A DNA stretch of 5,809 nucleotides, taken from Candidatus Omnitrophota bacterium. Lineage in GTDB: Bacteria; Hinthialibacterota; Hinthialibacteria; Hinthialibacterales; JAKPRU01. Of the stretch, positions 5,684-5,809 are shown one piece after another. The stretch covers positions 1-5,809 of the forward strand of contig JAKPRU010000739.1 in assembly GCA_029557025.1 (NCBI GenBank), given 5' to 3'. The notes below the pieces were generated by a model. It was given only the letters and a program-made list of their open reading frames with translations. It had not been told where the DNA came from and ran no database searches. The first letter of the stretch is position 1. Every line of letters starts with the position of its first letter. The position numbers and the translations under genes are program-made.

Positions 5684-5809
5684 GCAAATAGCAGGCGAAA
5701 TAGGCAAAGAACACAGGCGAAATAGGCAAATGACAGGCGAAATAGGCAAAGAACAGGCGAAATAGGCAAATAACACAGGCGAAATAGGCAAGGAACAGGC
5801 GAAATAGGC
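5677..5809. repeat. 20/22-bp tandem repeat array, truncated by window edge
   Basis: Six full units and a partial seventh begin at 5677, 5697, 5719, 5739, 5759, 5781 and 5801. Each has an almost invariant GAAATAGGCAAA (one unit has GAAATAGGCAAG) and ends in CAGGC, with a short variable middle of mixed TAG, GAACA, TGA, GAA, TAACA and GAA type. Unit lengths run 20-22-20-20-22-20, a 62-bp superperiod. The variable part is far too short for CRISPR spacers and the unit has no inverted symmetry, so this is a minisatellite. It begins in the stop codon of the small upstream gene. The TAG in each unit falls in all three plus-strand frames across the array. Confidence 0.92.

Noticed and set aside
5507..5791. 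Minus-strand frame of 94 codons with repeated PISP motifs
   Set aside because: The repeated peptide is only the tandem DNA array translated. The rest is antisense to the small plus-strand gene, and no ribosome binding site or family match is evident.
5677..5809. CRISPR array
   Set aside because: The variable parts are only a few bases, units are 20-22 bp, and no palindromic repeat or leader is seen.

Overview
The window reads as a bacterial chromosomal segment of moderate-to-high GC content. It holds housekeeping genes plus repeat-rich spacers. Five genes lie head to tail on the minus strand, in the order rluD - pyrR - pyrB - pyrC - glycosyltransferase (transcribed from about 5338 down to 1). 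One small unrecognised gene lies divergently on the plus strand (5423-5683). The rluD-pyrR-pyrB-pyrC order resembles the rluD/pyrR/pyrB/pyrC arrangement of Gram-positive pyr loci, but the junctions, the intergenic palindromes and the LPS-type glycosyltransferase fit a Gram-negative or candidate-phylum bacterium better. I cannot name the phylum from the sequence.

Right edge, 5339-5809. An 84-base divergent spacer carries candidate promoters for both strands with -10 boxes that overlap almost completely. The small plus-strand gene has a good ribosome binding site. It runs directly into a 20/22-bp tandem repeat array whose first unit contains the gene's own stop codon. The array continues past the window edge.

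Centre, 3505-5338. rluD (23S rRNA pseudouridine synthase) and pyrR (PRPP-binding pyrimidine regulator / uracil phosphoribosyltransferase) overlap by 4 bases (ATGA). A 290-base gap between pyrR and pyrB is filled largely with repeats: a 58-bp tandem duplication, a perfect 9-bp-stem palindrome, a C-run/G-run hairpin and a degenerate 7-bp repeat. The repeats are open in several frames and create a false N-terminal extension of pyrB.

Left part, 1-3504. pyrB (aspartate carbamoyltransferase) and pyrC (class I dihydroorotase with a full set of metal ligands) catalyse consecutive steps of de novo UMP synthesis. They are closely spaced and probably co-translated. The last gene, a family-4 glycosyltransferase, starts with GTG, overlaps the pyrC stop by 4 bases and is cut by the window edge.

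The coding content is conventional. The less-explained material is the two repeat regions, the small orphan gene, and how PyrR could regulate this operon when the promoter-proximal leader is too short for an attenuator. I saw no RNA genes, CRISPR array, transposase or phage genes.
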